From assembly GCA_013289115.1 (NCBI GenBank), contig JABDAQ010000004.1:1-45800 (forward strand): 45,800 nt of DNA, in the 5' to 3' direction. A model generated the notes under the pieces. It saw only the letters and a program-made list of their open reading frames with translations, made no database searches and was not told the origin of the DNA. Numbering within the stretch: the first letter of the stretch is position 1; each line of letters starts with the position of its first letter. Below, piece by piece: positions 35,263 to 44,839 of the stretch. This DNA is from Gammaproteobacteria bacterium. Its GTDB lineage: Bacteria > Pseudomonadota > Gammaproteobacteria > Diplorickettsiales > Diplorickettsiaceae. Position numbers and translations under genes: made by a program.

Positions 35263-36855
35263 ATGTGTCAAGTAAGCAGCAAGCGAGCTAATACTCTCGT
35301 ATTCCTGATTATGATGATGAGCTGCTTAGGAAGCTATATGCAGGCATGGTTAGGTCAATCATCCATGACTGGAAGTGCCTATACCAGTTGGCATGCAGTC
35401 GGCAGCGATGATGCTTATATCTCGTACCGATATGCTTATAACTTATTCCATGGCGATGGATTAGTCTTCAACCCTCATGAACGCGTGGAAGGCTATTCAA
35501 ATTTACTCTATACATTGTTCATTACACCCATTTTTTTCTTTCATGCAAATTGGGTTTATCCCTATAGCGTGCTGCTAAATAGTCTATTTCTAGCATTGAC
35601 GCTTTATCTTTTCTATGGATTTTTAAATCAAACACTTGGACAAAGAAAAGCATTATTTGGTACGGCATTATTAGGATTATGTCCCTACCTTTGGGTCAAC
35701 GCTGCGACCGGTTTAGAAACAAGTTTAATTTTGACGATCACGGTTGCCGCATGGATCGCGCTAGAAGGCTATCTAAATACACAAGACAATGCATTATTTA
35801 TAAAAATTTTACTTCTCTCGCTTTTATCGCTGCTTGCCAGAATTGATGGCTTCATACTGCCTTTGAGTATGGCCTTGTATTTGCTTTTAAAAAATAAAAA
35901 GAAATCAGCGTTGCAACTTATGCTGTTTTTGCTGGTATGTGCTTCTGTATATACTGCATGGCGTCTATTTTATTACCAAGATTTTATAGGAAATCCTTAT
36001 TACGCTAAAATATCTGGCCCTTTTTTAACACGACTTAATTATGGTTGGTTTTATATAGCGAAAGAAATGGTACGCACAGGATTATGGTTGCCCTTGCTTG
36101 TTCTGATCGCGAGTTTTCTGCAGAATCTAATAAAAAAACGGTTTATAACCCTCGATTTTTCTGAATTGTTTTTCCTGTTATGGATAGGATATTTAAGTTG
36201 CATTGGCGGTGATATTTACCATGAGCGATTTATGATAGTGCTCATGCCTATGGGTATTTACATCTTAATGAACAAGCTACCTGTCACTGATTACGGAAAG
36301 CCAATCAGTTTATTATTTTTTCTCGCAATTATGCTGACGCAATGGATTATCGTACCCTTTGATAGCCGATTTAAATATCAATACCCTAAATACGATTGTT
36401 TGATTGCAACAGGCAAATTTCTAAAAAAAAATTATCCGCATGCATACTTAGCAGTCGATGCAGCAGGAAAAATACCCTATTTTTCTCAACTTATTACGCT
36501 GGATATGCTCGGATTAAATGACAAAGTTATCGCTAAAATGCCAGCTCATACTGCAGGATATTTTTGTCCTGGACACATTAAATATGACGCTAAATATGTT
36601 TTATCTAAAAACCCAGATTTAATTGTCGCTCTGACTGATCCAGACAGTAATTTAGACTATGGATTAAAAAAGAATCTGTATCAACAGAAATATATCTTAA
36701 CGTATTTAGTCAATGCCACACGCCATGATCTTGGATCAAACAACATCATCGATGTAACACATTTTCCAAGTCGGCGGGTTAAACAATACATTGCTTCAGG
36801 TTATATTCATGCAATCCTTGTGAAAAAATCATTGAACACATACTCTAAGTCGTGA
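35263..36855 (+). CDS. GT-C type membrane glycosyltransferase, LphB/ArnT-like
   Basis: Multi-spanning membrane protein of 530 aa, of the GT-C superfamily that uses polyprenyl-phosphate-linked sugars. The first periplasmic loop carries GSDDAYISYRYAYNLFHGDG followed by LVFNPHERVEGYSNLLYTL, where the DD pair is in the position of the catalytic acid. This DDAYI...RVEGYSN signature is shared with Legionella LphB-like proteins and mycobacterial arabinofuranosyltransferase-type enzymes. About ten to eleven helices are followed by a ~150-residue soluble C-terminal domain (VDAAGKIPYFSQ, LDMLGLNDKVI). The sugar and acceptor are unknown; a lipid A or envelope glycan is plausible. It lies between tolR and tolA, where no such gene usually occurs. 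A GGGA ribosome-binding-like site precedes the ATG. Confidence 0.85.
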   Translation: MCQVSSKRANTLVFLIMMMSCLGSYMQAWLGQSSMTGSAYTSWHAVGSDDAYISYRYAYNLFHGDGLVFNPHERVEGYSNLLYTLFITPIFFFHANWVYPYSVLLNSLFLALTLYLFYGFLNQTLGQRKALFGTALLGLCPYLWVNAATGLETSLILTITVAAWIALEGYLNTQDNALFIKILLLSLLSLLARIDGFILPLSMALYLLLKNKKKSALQLMLFLLVCASVYTAWRLFYYQDFIGNPYYAKISGPFLTRLNYGWFYIAKEMVRTGLWLPLLVLIASFLQNLIKKRFITLDFSELFFLLWIGYLSCIGGDIYHERFMIVLMPMGIYILMNKLPVTDYGKPISLLFFLAIMLTQWIIVPFDSRFKYQYPKYDCLIATGKFLKKNYPHAYLAVDAAGKIPYFSQLITLDMLGLNDKVIAKMPAHTAGYFCPGHIKYDAKYVLSKNPDLIVALTDPDSNLDYGLKKNLYQQKYILTYLVNATRHDLGSNNIIDVTHFPSRRVKQYIASGYIHAILVKKSLNTYSKS

Positions 36856-36891
36856 TTCAGAAAGCGTTGTTTCTCTTTGAGCGGTTATTTA

Positions 36892-37656
36892 ATGCTATCA
36901 ATTTCTTCGAGTCAGCGGTTTGTACGAGTACGAGAAGGATTTATATTTGCCTTAATCTTTGCCATTATCCTCCATATTCTGCTGGGCTTGATACTTGTTA
37001 TACACCTGACTTCGTATAAACATACAATTGCGCCCGAACAGCCAATCACGGTACCTTTGGTTTTGGCGAGTACGCCGGCGATGACGCACACTTCTTTGCC
37101 GAAACCGGAACCACAACAACCGATCGCTGAACGCAAACTTCCTGTATTAAAGCCAATCCATAAAAAAAAAGTAATGCTGCATAAAAAAACTGTGCTGAAC
37201 AAAGCAAAAAAACTTGTTAAAATGCAAACTGCTAAAAGAGGGATGACTTTACATAAGCATCGGCAAGATACTCAACATTCATTGAAATTGGCACAAGCGG
37301 ACGTGCGTCATTTATTAAAAGAACAATTGAGTAAGGCATCGCCGCTGTCGGCACAAGAACAAGCATTATTAGCACGTTATCGTGATCGTATTGTGCAAGC
37401 GATCGCGCAGCAATGGATCATTCCGCCCAATGTGGATAAAAAATTAGCAGCGACTTTAGGTATACATTTGGCGGCGGATGGCACTGTTTTATCGGTAGAA
37501 ATTATACATAGCAGTCACAACGCATTATTGGATCGTTCAGCGCAACAAGCGGTTTATCAGGCGTCTCCTTTGCCAATTCCGCACGATACAACGATGGTTG
37601 ATCAATTTCGCGCTTTGGAATTAATTGTACGACCTGAAGAAGTAATAGAACGATGA
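36892..37656 (+). CDS. tolA: Tol-Pal system protein TolA
   Basis: Links the TolQR motor in the inner membrane to the outer membrane. An N-terminal membrane anchor (FALIFAIILHILLGLILVIH) is followed by a Lys-rich helical stretch (residues ~75-145, shorter than in E. coli) and a TonB/TolA C-terminal domain with IVQAIAQQWIIPPNVDKKLA, GIHLAADGTVLSVEI and LDRSAQQAVYQASPLPIP. The ATG at 36892 is chosen over a TTG at 36877. It overlaps pepN by 4 bases. tolB and pal, which commonly follow, are absent here. Confidence 0.9.
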   Translation: MLSISSSQRFVRVREGFIFALIFAIILHILLGLILVIHLTSYKHTIAPEQPITVPLVLASTPAMTHTSLPKPEPQQPIAERKLPVLKPIHKKKVMLHKKTVLNKAKKLVKMQTAKRGMTLHKHRQDTQHSLKLAQADVRHLLKEQLSKASPLSAQEQALLARYRDRIVQAIAQQWIIPPNVDKKLAATLGIHLAADGTVLSVEIIHSSHNALLDRSAQQAVYQASPLPIPHDTTMVDQFRALELIVRPEEVIER

Positions 37657-40271
37657 GCACTCTTAAAAAACATTATTTATCTGATTACAAATCGCCTAAT
37701 TTTTTGATTCCAACCATTAATTTAACCTTCGATCTGCATGAAACCAGCACAAAGGTACAGGCTCAGTTTGAACTGCAACGCAATCCTTTGTCATCTGATC
37801 CATCCTCTGATCTTGTTCTGGATGGACGTTATTTAGATCTCATCAGTATTACGCGTGATGGCTGTTTATTATCATGCAGCGATTATTATGTCGATTCGGA
37901 GCAATTAATTATTCCCGCTATCGGTGATCGTGTGCATTTATCGGTGTGTACGCAAATAAATCCGAAAACAAATACACGTTTATCAGGATTGTATTTATCG
38001 CGAGGAATCTTGACGACGCAATGCGAGGCAGAAGGATTTCGTTGTATTACGTATTTTTTAGATCGACCCGATGTTTTATCTTGTTATAGCACACGCTTGA
38101 TCGCTGATAAACAACGTTATCCTGTATTACTATCGAATGGTAATTTGATCGAACGGCGTGATTTAGATCAAGGACGTCATTGCGTACATTGGCAGGATCC
38201 TTTTAAAAAACCAAGTTACTTGTTTGCTTTAGTGGCGGGGGATTTAGACTGCCTTGCTGATCAATTATTACAATCGCAAAGGTCGGTTCAATTATATATT
38301 TTTTCTGAAAGAGGACGACGAGAACAATGTCATTATGCGATGGATGCTTTAAAACAGGCCATGATCTGGGATGAGAAAACCTATGGGCGCATTTATGATC
38401 TGGCATGTTATCACATGGTTGTGATCGCTGATTTTAATATGGGCGCTATGGAAAATAAGGGTTTGGCTATTTTCAATGAGCAATGCATTTTAGCTGATCC
38501 ACAGATTGCCACCGATGCCGATTATGAATCTGTAAGCTCTGTGGTTGCGCATGAATATTTTCATAATTGGACGGGCAATCGCATTACCTGTCGTGATTGG
38601 TTTCAGCTCAGCTTAAAAGAAGGTTTGACCGTATTTCGTGAGCAGGAATTTATGACTGATACCTATGCATCGATCGTGCCACGCATTGCGCAGGTCAAAC
38701 GTTTACGTAGCGCGCAATTTAGCGAAGATGCAGGACCTTTGGCACATCCAGTACAACCGCAATCTTACATCGAGATCAATAATTTTTATACTTTAACCGT
38801 GTATGAAAAGGGTGCGGAGTTAGTTCGTATGCTGAAATTATTGCTCGGCTTGGACAAGTTTCACCGCGGTATGGATTATTATTTTTCAAAATACGATGGC
38901 CAAGCGGTTACGGTAGAGGATTTTATTGTTTCTTTTGAAAAAGCGAATACGGTTGATCTTAAACAATTTCGGCTTTGGTATCAACAAGCAGGCACACCGT
39001 TGTTGACTGTTGATTATCAGTATGATCCGATACGCGCTGTTTTTTTACTCACCTTGCAGCAAAGCTACACACCTACACTCGATCGAGTAGATAAAAAGCC
39101 ATTGCCGATTCCGATTAAAATAGGATTGCTCAATGAAAAAGGAGAAGCGCTTACACTGCATTTAGCCCATGCCATGCCGGCGATGGAATCTGTTTTAGAA
39201 TTAACAAAACAAACACAGACGTTTGAATTTTTACATCTAACAGAACGCCCCATTCCTTCGTTGCTGCGTGGATTTTCAGCACCGGTTAAATTGTCGATAC
39301 AGTATGACAGTGCTGATCTTATTTTACTTGCGCGTTACGATAGCGATGATTTTAATCGATGGGAGGCCAGTCAACGTTTTGCAGTTACTTTATTGTTGGA
39401 GCAAGTGGTTTCAGGTCAGTTATCGCCTCAGTATGATCGTTTGATCGCCTTGTATCGCGATCTATTAATGGATCAGAGAACAGACAAAGGTTTGATTGCT
39501 GAACTTATCTCTTTGCCTAGCGAAGCTTATTTGAGTGAACAAATGGCTTGTATTGATGTCGATGGCATCGCGATGACGCTACAGGTTTGGTTAAATTTGA
39601 TTGCTGAACGATTATCGGATGAATTGTTACAGCAATACCTTGCGTTGAAACCGACGGAACCCTATCAACATTCGGCGATCGCTTCTGCAGGACGCCGTTT
39701 GCGTGGGATCTGTTTGCATTATTTGATGCAACTTAAAGAGATACAGAGGCAGCAATTAGGTGTGCAGCAGTATTGGGAAGCCGATAATATGACGGATCGT
39801 TTGGCTGCACTCATGGCGTTGGTTCAGAATGTGCATCCGGCAGCAAACGTTTTTTTAGATGATTTTTATCAAAGAGCACAAGGGCATTCTTTGATTATCG
39901 ATAAATGGTTTCGGGTACAAACCTGCGCAAAACACCCTGACGTGTTGCGTTCTGTTCAAGCGTTAGTACAGCATCCTGATTACGATATCAAAAATCCAAA
40001 TCGAGTGCGCGCTGTACTTGCTTCTTTCTGTTGTCAAAATCCTCAGTACTTTCATCGTTTGGATGGCGCGAGCTATCAGTTTCTTACGGAGCAGATTTTA
40101 CTGATCGATCAGATAAACCCACAATTGGCTGCGCAATTGTTGTTGCCATTGACCCGTTGGAAGCGTTACGATGCGACTCGATCGAAATTGATGCAGATAC
40201 AATTACAGAATTTGTTAACGCAGGCTTTGTCAAAAGATCTGTTTGAACGTGTCAGTAAAAGTTTGCAGTAA
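37653..40271 (+). CDS. pepN: Aminopeptidase N (M1 family)
   Basis: Zinc metallo-exopeptidase of 872 aa that removes N-terminal residues in the cytoplasm. It has the substrate-binding NMGAMENKGLAIFN and the zinc motif VVAHEYFHNWTGNRIT (HExxH) with the third ligand Glu in LSLKEGLTVFREQEF. The VYEKGAELVRML segment with the catalytic Tyr is also present. Length and domain order (N-terminal beta domain, catalytic domain, C-terminal helical domain) match the E. coli protein (870 aa). It is translationally coupled to tolA via ATGA and ends the ruv-tol-pepN run. Confidence 0.96.
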   Translation: MSTLKKHYLSDYKSPNFLIPTINLTFDLHETSTKVQAQFELQRNPLSSDPSSDLVLDGRYLDLISITRDGCLLSCSDYYVDSEQLIIPAIGDRVHLSVCTQINPKTNTRLSGLYLSRGILTTQCEAEGFRCITYFLDRPDVLSCYSTRLIADKQRYPVLLSNGNLIERRDLDQGRHCVHWQDPFKKPSYLFALVAGDLDCLADQLLQSQRSVQLYIFSERGRREQCHYAMDALKQAMIWDEKTYGRIYDLACYHMVVIADFNMGAMENKGLAIFNEQCILADPQIATDADYESVSSVVAHEYFHNWTGNRITCRDWFQLSLKEGLTVFREQEFMTDTYASIVPRIAQVKRLRSAQFSEDAGPLAHPVQPQSYIEINNFYTLTVYEKGAELVRMLKLLLGLDKFHRGMDYYFSKYDGQAVTVEDFIVSFEKANTVDLKQFRLWYQQAGTPLLTVDYQYDPIRAVFLLTLQQSYTPTLDRVDKKPLPIPIKIGLLNEKGEALTLHLAHAMPAMESVLELTKQTQTFEFLHLTERPIPSLLRGFSAPVKLSIQYDSADLILLARYDSDDFNRWEASQRFAVTLLLEQVVSGQLSPQYDRLIALYRDLLMDQRTDKGLIAELISLPSEAYLSEQMACIDVDGIAMTLQVWLNLIAERLSDELLQQYLALKPTEPYQHSAIASAGRRLRGICLHYLMQLKEIQRQQLGVQQYWEADNMTDRLAALMALVQNVHPAANVFLDDFYQRAQGHSLIIDKWFRVQTCAKHPDVLRSVQALVQHPDYDIKNPNRVRAVLASFCCQNPQYFHRLDGASYQFLTEQILLIDQINPQLAAQLLLPLTRWKRYDATRSKLMQIQLQNLLTQALSKDLFERVSKSLQ

Positions 40272-40370
40272 GCATTTGTTTCTAGAAGGAAATTTGCTAT
40301 CCTTAAAGACTTAATTTTCGGAGTTTGTTTCTTTTATTTAGCCATTAGATTGAGAGAGGAGTCGCGTTTT

Positions 40371-41030
40371 ATGTATAAAAAATTGTTTGTTTCCATGGTT
40401 CTTGTCACAGCGTTAGCAGGTTGTGGTCAGAAATCAGATGAGCAAGGAACTACTGAACAATCCATGGCTAATTCCACGGGTCAGGAACAGTTGCAACAGC
40501 CTACTTTGTCTTCTTCTTCTGGGGAGCAGTCAAGCACCTCAACAGGTCAAGCACTTGAGTCAAATCAAGCGGCGACTTCAGCGGGTACGGCACAAGCGCC
40601 GGTTAACTCAGAAAGTTCTACATCGGCTCCTGCATCGATGAACAGTACATCCGCTGTGTCTGGAAGTTCAGAGTCACCTATAAGCGGTGCAACGAGTAAT
40701 GGTACAAGTGACTTGAATAATTCTTCTTCGGGTGCGACAACCCAAGGTAATGCTCCTGCCAATAGTACTGAAAGTTCCGTTGGCTCAAATGATTCTGCTT
40801 CTGTCAATCAGTCAAGTCAGCCACAACAAGTACAACCTTCTAATACCTTGGACAATAATTCATCATCTGCTACCGACGAGGGTATGTCCGTTTCTCCTCC
40901 TACTATTTCTCCTTCTCCTAGCGCAGAAAGCAGTAGTGCTAACACGGACAATGCAACTGCTGACACAGGCAATACTGCTGGCTCGACAGATAGTACAGGT
41001 AGTCAACCATCATCGGGCACAGCGCAATAG
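40371..41030 (+). CDS. Ser/Thr-rich low-complexity lipoprotein
   Basis: A lipoprotein signal peptide (KKLFVSMVLVTALAGC) ends in the lipobox LAGC at ~residue 18. The residue after Cys is Gly, so outer-membrane sorting is likely. The remaining ~200 residues are almost only Ser, Thr, Gly, Ala, Asn, Gln, Pro and Glu, with no predicted fold. It is probably disordered and surface- or periplasm-exposed. The ATG at 40371 has GAGAGGAG upstream; the frame is open earlier but without a signal peptide. Function is unknown. Low-complexity coding DNA makes this a likely variable locus. Confidence 0.8.
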   Translation: MYKKLFVSMVLVTALAGCGQKSDEQGTTEQSMANSTGQEQLQQPTLSSSSGEQSSTSTGQALESNQAATSAGTAQAPVNSESSTSAPASMNSTSAVSGSSESPISGATSNGTSDLNNSSSGATTQGNAPANSTESSVGSNDSASVNQSSQPQQVQPSNTLDNNSSSATDEGMSVSPPTISPSPSAESSSANTDNATADTGNTAGSTDSTGSQPSSGTAQ

Positions 41031-41050
41031 CAATAAATTAATTTATTGCT
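41029..41050. repeat. 22-bp perfect palindrome after lipoprotein gene
   Basis: The half-site AGCAATAAATT is followed directly by its reverse complement AATTTATTGCT, starting in the lipoprotein stop codon. It is AT-rich with no spacer, so it could be a protein operator or a weak terminator stem rather than a stable hairpin. It lies 117 nt before gyrA. Confidence 0.7.
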
Positions 41051-41052
41051 TG

Positions 41053-41096
41053 AAAGTCTCACGCGGCAATATCTTCAGGCAGTCGCGTGAAACTTT
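41053..41096 (+). promoter_or_regulatory. Inverted repeat in gyrA upstream region
   Basis: AAAGT-C-TCACGCG pairs with CGCGTGA-A-ACTTT around an 18-nt loop, giving 12 base pairs with one C/A mismatch. The downstream arm is not followed by a T run, so it is not a classical intrinsic terminator on this strand. It lies 71 nt before the gyrA ATG and could be an mRNA leader structure or an operator. Confidence 0.5.
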
Positions 41097-41166
41097 GCAT
41101 ACTTACTTCAACTTCGTAGTATGATGGCGCTTCTTGCCTATTTTCTATTTCTACTCGATCAATTTT

Positions 41167-43704
41167 ATGACAGATGCCATCGTTCTCGTTCCTATTGAAT
41201 CTGAACTTAAGCAATCCTATTTAGATTACGCGATGAGTGTCATCGTAGGTCGTTCCTTGCCAGAGGTACGCGATGGTTTTAAGCCTGTACATCGGCGTGT
41301 TCTCTATGCCATGCATGAATTAGGCAATGATTGGAATAAACCTCATAAAAAATCAGCTCGTGTCGTAGGCGATGTGATTGGTAAATATCATCCGCATGGC
41401 GAGATCGCTATCTACGATACGATTGTTCGTATGGCGCAAGATTTTTCTATGCGTTATTTGCTGATCGATGGGCAAGGCAATTTCGGTTCTGTCGATGGAG
41501 ATTCTCCAGCGGCTATGCGCTATACCGAGATTCGTATGTCTAAATTGGCACATACTTTGTTAGCTGATTTAGATAAAGATACTGTAGATTTTGTGCCTAA
41601 TTATGACGGTACTGAGCGAGCCCCTTCTGTTTTACCGACGCGTATTCCAAATTTGCTGATCAATGGTTCATCGGGTATCGCAGTCGGTATGGCTACGAAT
41701 ATTCCACCTCATAATATATCTGAAGTAATTAGTGCTTGTCTTGCTTTATTGGAACAGCCTGAATTAAGCGTGGATGAACTGATTCAGTACATTCCAGGGC
41801 CTGATTTTCCTACAGCAGGATTGATCTGTGGACGCGCAGGCATCGTACAAGGTTATCAGACAGGGCGTGGTCGTATTTTTGTACGTGCGCGTACTTTTAT
41901 TGAAGTCGATGAGAAAACGCATAAGCAAAGCATTATTGTTAATGAATTACCGTATCAAGTGAATAAAGCGCGTTTGATTGAAAAGATCGCAGAGCTTGCT
42001 AAAAATAAACAAATTGAAGGTATTACCGCGCTACGTGACGAATCTGATAAAGAGGGTATGCGCATTGTCATTGAAGTACGTCGTGGTGAATTGATCGATG
42101 TTGTTTTAAACAATTTATTTTCACAAACTTCATTACAGGTAACGTTTGGTTTTAATATGGTGGCGCTCGTTAACGGTCGTCCTCAAGTATTAAATCTTAA
42201 ACAACAACTGGAGGAATTTTTATGTCATCGTCGTGAAGTAGTAACACGGCGTACACAGTTTGAATTACGCAAAGCAAAAGAACGTGCTCATATCTTAGAA
42301 GGTTTAGGGATCGCTTTGGCAAATATCGATGCAATGATTGCTGTGATCAAAGCAGCCAAAGATCCACAAACGGCGAAGGAACAATTATTAGCGCAGACTT
42401 GGCCTTTAGGTATGGTTGCAGAGATGTTACAGGATGCGCAGCAGATTCAGGCATTTTTAGATAATACTGTTTCAGCGGTTGACCAACAGGGGTATCATTT
42501 ATCGTTGGAACAAGCGCAAGCTATTTTAGATTTGCGTTTACATCGCCTTACTAATTTGGAACAAGACAAGATCTTAAATGATTACCGTGCTCAGATCGCT
42601 CAAATCAACTATTTAGTTGAAATTCTGACTAATCCTGAACGGCTTAAACAAGTGATTCAGGATGAGTTAATCGAGATTAAAGAAGAATTTTCTGATGCGC
42701 GCCGTACTGAGATCGTCAATGATGCTGCGGATATTCAATCTGAAGATCTTATTCCATCCGAAGAAGTTGTCGTTACTTTGTCGCATGATGGTTATGCTAA
42801 GATTCAAAACTTAAGTGCTTATCAGGCGCAGCGTCGTGGTGGTAAAGGCAAATCATCCAGTTCGATTAAAGAAGAGGATTTCATCGAGCATCTATTAGTT
42901 GCCAATACGCACGCGACCTTACTGTGTTTTTCCAGCTTGGGTAAGGCGTATTGGTTAAAAGTGTATCAATTGCCGCAAGGAAGTCGTGTTTCTCGTGGTA
43001 AGCCGATTATTAATCTTCTTCCTTTGCGCTCTCAAGAAAAAATCAATGCCATTTTGCCAGTGACTGAATACCGAGATGATCGCTTTATTTTTATGGCAAG
43101 CTTACAGGGTATTGTGAAGAAGACAAATTTAACGCATTTTTCACATCCGCGTAGTGATGGCATTATTGCGATCAATTTACGCGAGGGCGATCGTTTAATC
43201 GGTGTAGCTTTAACGGATGGTCAGAAAGATATATTATTGCTGACGGATGCTGGAAAGGCGATTCGCTTTCATGAGAAAATGGTGCGTAGCATGGGACGTA
43301 CGGCAAGTGGTGTACGTGGCGTTAAATTAAAAGCAGAACAAACCGTGATTTCTTTAATGATTGCGGATGATCAGTCGTATGTTTTAACAGCGACTGAAAA
43401 TGGTTTTGGCAAACGTACACCTATGAATGAGCACCGCGTTACAGGGCGTGGAGGTCAGGGTGTTGTTGCGATCAAAACCAGCGAGCGCAATGGTAAAGTC
43501 ATTGCTGCAGTGCAGATCGCAGCTACGGATGAAGTCATGCTGATCAGTGATAAAGCAAATTTAGTTCGTATTCGCTCTAACGAAATTCGCATTGCAGGTC
43601 GTCATTCTCAAGGTGTTCGCTTAATTCGTTTAAATGCAAATGAATGTTTAGCAGGTTTAGTACGTGTTAAAGAAGAACTTGAACAAGAGATCGTTGTGTC
43701 TTAA
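41167..43704 (+). CDS. gyrA: DNA gyrase subunit A
   Basis: Breaks and rejoins DNA in the gyrase A2B2 complex to introduce negative supercoils. The core has [36 protein letters not shown], the catalytic Tyr (residue 119) in AAMRYTEIR, and [17 protein letters not shown]. The GyrA box QRRGGKG in the C-terminal wrapping domain excludes ParC. The ATG at 41167 gives the usual MTD start and 845 aa; the frame extends 33 nt upstream without support. In the quinolone-binding region the residues equivalent to E. coli D82 and S83 are Glu79 and Ile80, while D87 is kept. pyrE follows after 7 nt. Confidence 0.97.
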   Translation: MTDAIVLVPIESELKQSYLDYAMSVIVGRSLPEVRDGFKPVHRRVLYAMHELGNDWNKPHKKSARVVGDVIGKYHPHGEIAIYDTIVRMAQDFSMRYLLIDGQGNFGSVDGDSPAAMRYTEIRMSKLAHTLLADLDKDTVDFVPNYDGTERAPSVLPTRIPNLLINGSSGIAVGMATNIPPHNISEVISACLALLEQPELSVDELIQYIPGPDFPTAGLICGRAGIVQGYQTGRGRIFVRARTFIEVDEKTHKQSIIVNELPYQVNKARLIEKIAELAKNKQIEGITALRDESDKEGMRIVIEVRRGELIDVVLNNLFSQTSLQVTFGFNMVALVNGRPQVLNLKQQLEEFLCHRREVVTRRTQFELRKAKERAHILEGLGIALANIDAMIAVIKAAKDPQTAKEQLLAQTWPLGMVAEMLQDAQQIQAFLDNTVSAVDQQGYHLSLEQAQAILDLRLHRLTNLEQDKILNDYRAQIAQINYLVEILTNPERLKQVIQDELIEIKEEFSDARRTEIVNDAADIQSEDLIPSEEVVVTLSHDGYAKIQNLSAYQAQRRGGKGKSSSSIKEEDFIEHLLVANTHATLLCFSSLGKAYWLKVYQLPQGSRVSRGKPIINLLPLRSQEKINAILPVTEYRDDRFIFMASLQGIVKKTNLTHFSHPRSDGIIAINLREGDRLIGVALTDGQKDILLLTDAGKAIRFHEKMVRSMGRTASGVRGVKLKAEQTVISLMIADDQSYVLTATENGFGKRTPMNEHRVTGRGGQGVVAIKTSERNGKVIAAVQIAATDEVMLISDKANLVRIRSNEIRIAGRHSQGVRLIRLNANECLAGLVRVKEELEQEIVVS

Positions 43705-43711
43705 TCAATGT

Positions 43712-44254
43712 ATGCAGCTTAAAAAACAACTGGTTCAAAAATTACAGCAATTTGATCTCATCAAGCAAGGTCAGTTTACTTTAAAAAGTGGCAAAACATC
43801 TTCAATTTATATTGATTTACGGCCCATCGTATCATTGCCATCTTTGCTGCGTGAAGTTGCAGATGCTTTATGGAAGTTGATTGAATCAGAACCGCCGGAG
43901 CTTATTTGCGGTGTTCCTTATTCGGGTCTACCGATTGCAAGTTGTTTGACAGTACTCCATGATTTACCGATGCTTCTTTTCCGTAAACAGCGTAAAGATT
44001 ATGGGACACAACAACAGATAGAAGGAATATTTCAGGCGGGACAAACCTGTGTATTGATTGAAGATGTTATTACTACGGCCAGTAGTGTGCTCGATGTAAT
44101 TACACATTTAGAAACAGCTGGTTTGCTTGTTCGCAAAATTTTAGTGTTCGTTGATCGTGAGCAAGGAGGGAAAGAGCGTTTACTCCAATCGGGTTATCAG
44201 GTTGATGCTGTTTTTACATTGACGCAATTGCGCTCACTGTTGTCTGCGAGTTAA
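43712..44254 (+). CDS. pyrE: Orotate phosphoribosyltransferase, UMP-synthase-like type
   Basis: It converts orotate and PRPP to OMP in pyrimidine synthesis. Motifs: FTLKSGKTSSIYIDLRPIVS, ICGVPYSGLPIASCL, MLLFRKQRKDYGTQQQIEG, the PRPP loop CVLIEDVITTASSVLDVI, and FVDREQGGKERLL. The CGVPY, RKxxKDYGT and DREQGGKE pieces are more like the OPRT domain of eukaryotic UMP synthase than E. coli PyrE. At 180 aa it has no decarboxylase domain, so pyrF must lie elsewhere. The ATG at 43712 is used; an upstream frame extension overlaps gyrA. Confidence 0.93.
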   Translation: MQLKKQLVQKLQQFDLIKQGQFTLKSGKTSSIYIDLRPIVSLPSLLREVADALWKLIESEPPELICGVPYSGLPIASCLTVLHDLPMLLFRKQRKDYGTQQQIEGIFQAGQTCVLIEDVITTASSVLDVITHLETAGLLVRKILVFVDREQGGKERLLQSGYQVDAVFTLTQLRSLLSAS

Positions 44255-44256
44255 TT

Positions 44257-44763
44257 ATGCTGCCATTTAATGGGTTAGATTATGCGATTTTAGGTGTCGT
44301 TTTATTTTCAGTGGTGATCAGTATTTTTCGCGGATTTATACGCGAAGTATGTTCATTAACGGTTTGGATAGTTTCTTTCTTTTTAAGTTTTTATTTCTAT
44401 AAAAATTTAAGCAAGATTTTAGAATCTGTGATTCATAGTAACTCTGCACGTTCGATACTTAGTTTTTTGATTATATTTATCAGCGTTTTTGTTTTAGGAA
44501 CTTTCATCAACTATCTTTTATGCCGTCTTCTTGATAAAGCGGGTTTGCGTGGTTTGGATCGGGTATTAGGTATTGTATTTGGAGCAGCACGCGGTGTTTT
44601 GGTTATAGCCGTTCTGCTGATGCTAGCGCGCTTTACGCCAATAGTTCAACAACCGTATTGGCGCCATTCTTTCCTGATCGCGCATTTCAAGCCTTTAGAA
44701 AATTATATTCACGATTCTCTGCCGCGTACTGTAACTGAGCGTGTCGAATTAAAGAGTCAGTAG
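44257..44763 (+). CDS. cvpA: CvpA family membrane protein (colicin V production)
   Basis: Inner-membrane protein of 168 aa with four helices, starting GLDYAILGVVLFSVVISIFR and then GFIREVCSLTVWIVSF. The hallmark LDKAGLRGLDRVLGIVFGAA, then RGVLVIAVLLML, is present. CvpA has been linked to envelope homeostasis and, in Coxiella, to host trafficking. It begins 2 nt after pyrE, so it is in the gyrA-pyrE-cvpA unit. purF, its usual downstream partner, is absent. Confidence 0.93.
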   Translation: MLPFNGLDYAILGVVLFSVVISIFRGFIREVCSLTVWIVSFFLSFYFYKNLSKILESVIHSNSARSILSFLIIFISVFVLGTFINYLLCRLLDKAGLRGLDRVLGIVFGAARGVLVIAVLLMLARFTPIVQQPYWRHSFLIAHFKPLENYIHDSLPRTVTERVELKSQ

Positions 44764-44839
44764 AGTAAATGGTTTTTCTATTAGATTTAATCGCGCATTT
44801 CTTCCTGACTTCAGTATTTTTCATAGGAGTATCCAATCA

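Noticed and set aside
40286-40306. AAGGA...TCCTT stem after pepN as a terminator
   Set aside because: Five base pairs, no T run, and a weak loop.
40423-41124. Overlapping ORFs in other frames inside the lipoprotein gene, on both strands
   Set aside because: They are products of low-complexity codon runs; the lipoprotein frame alone has a signal peptide, lipobox and ribosome-binding site.
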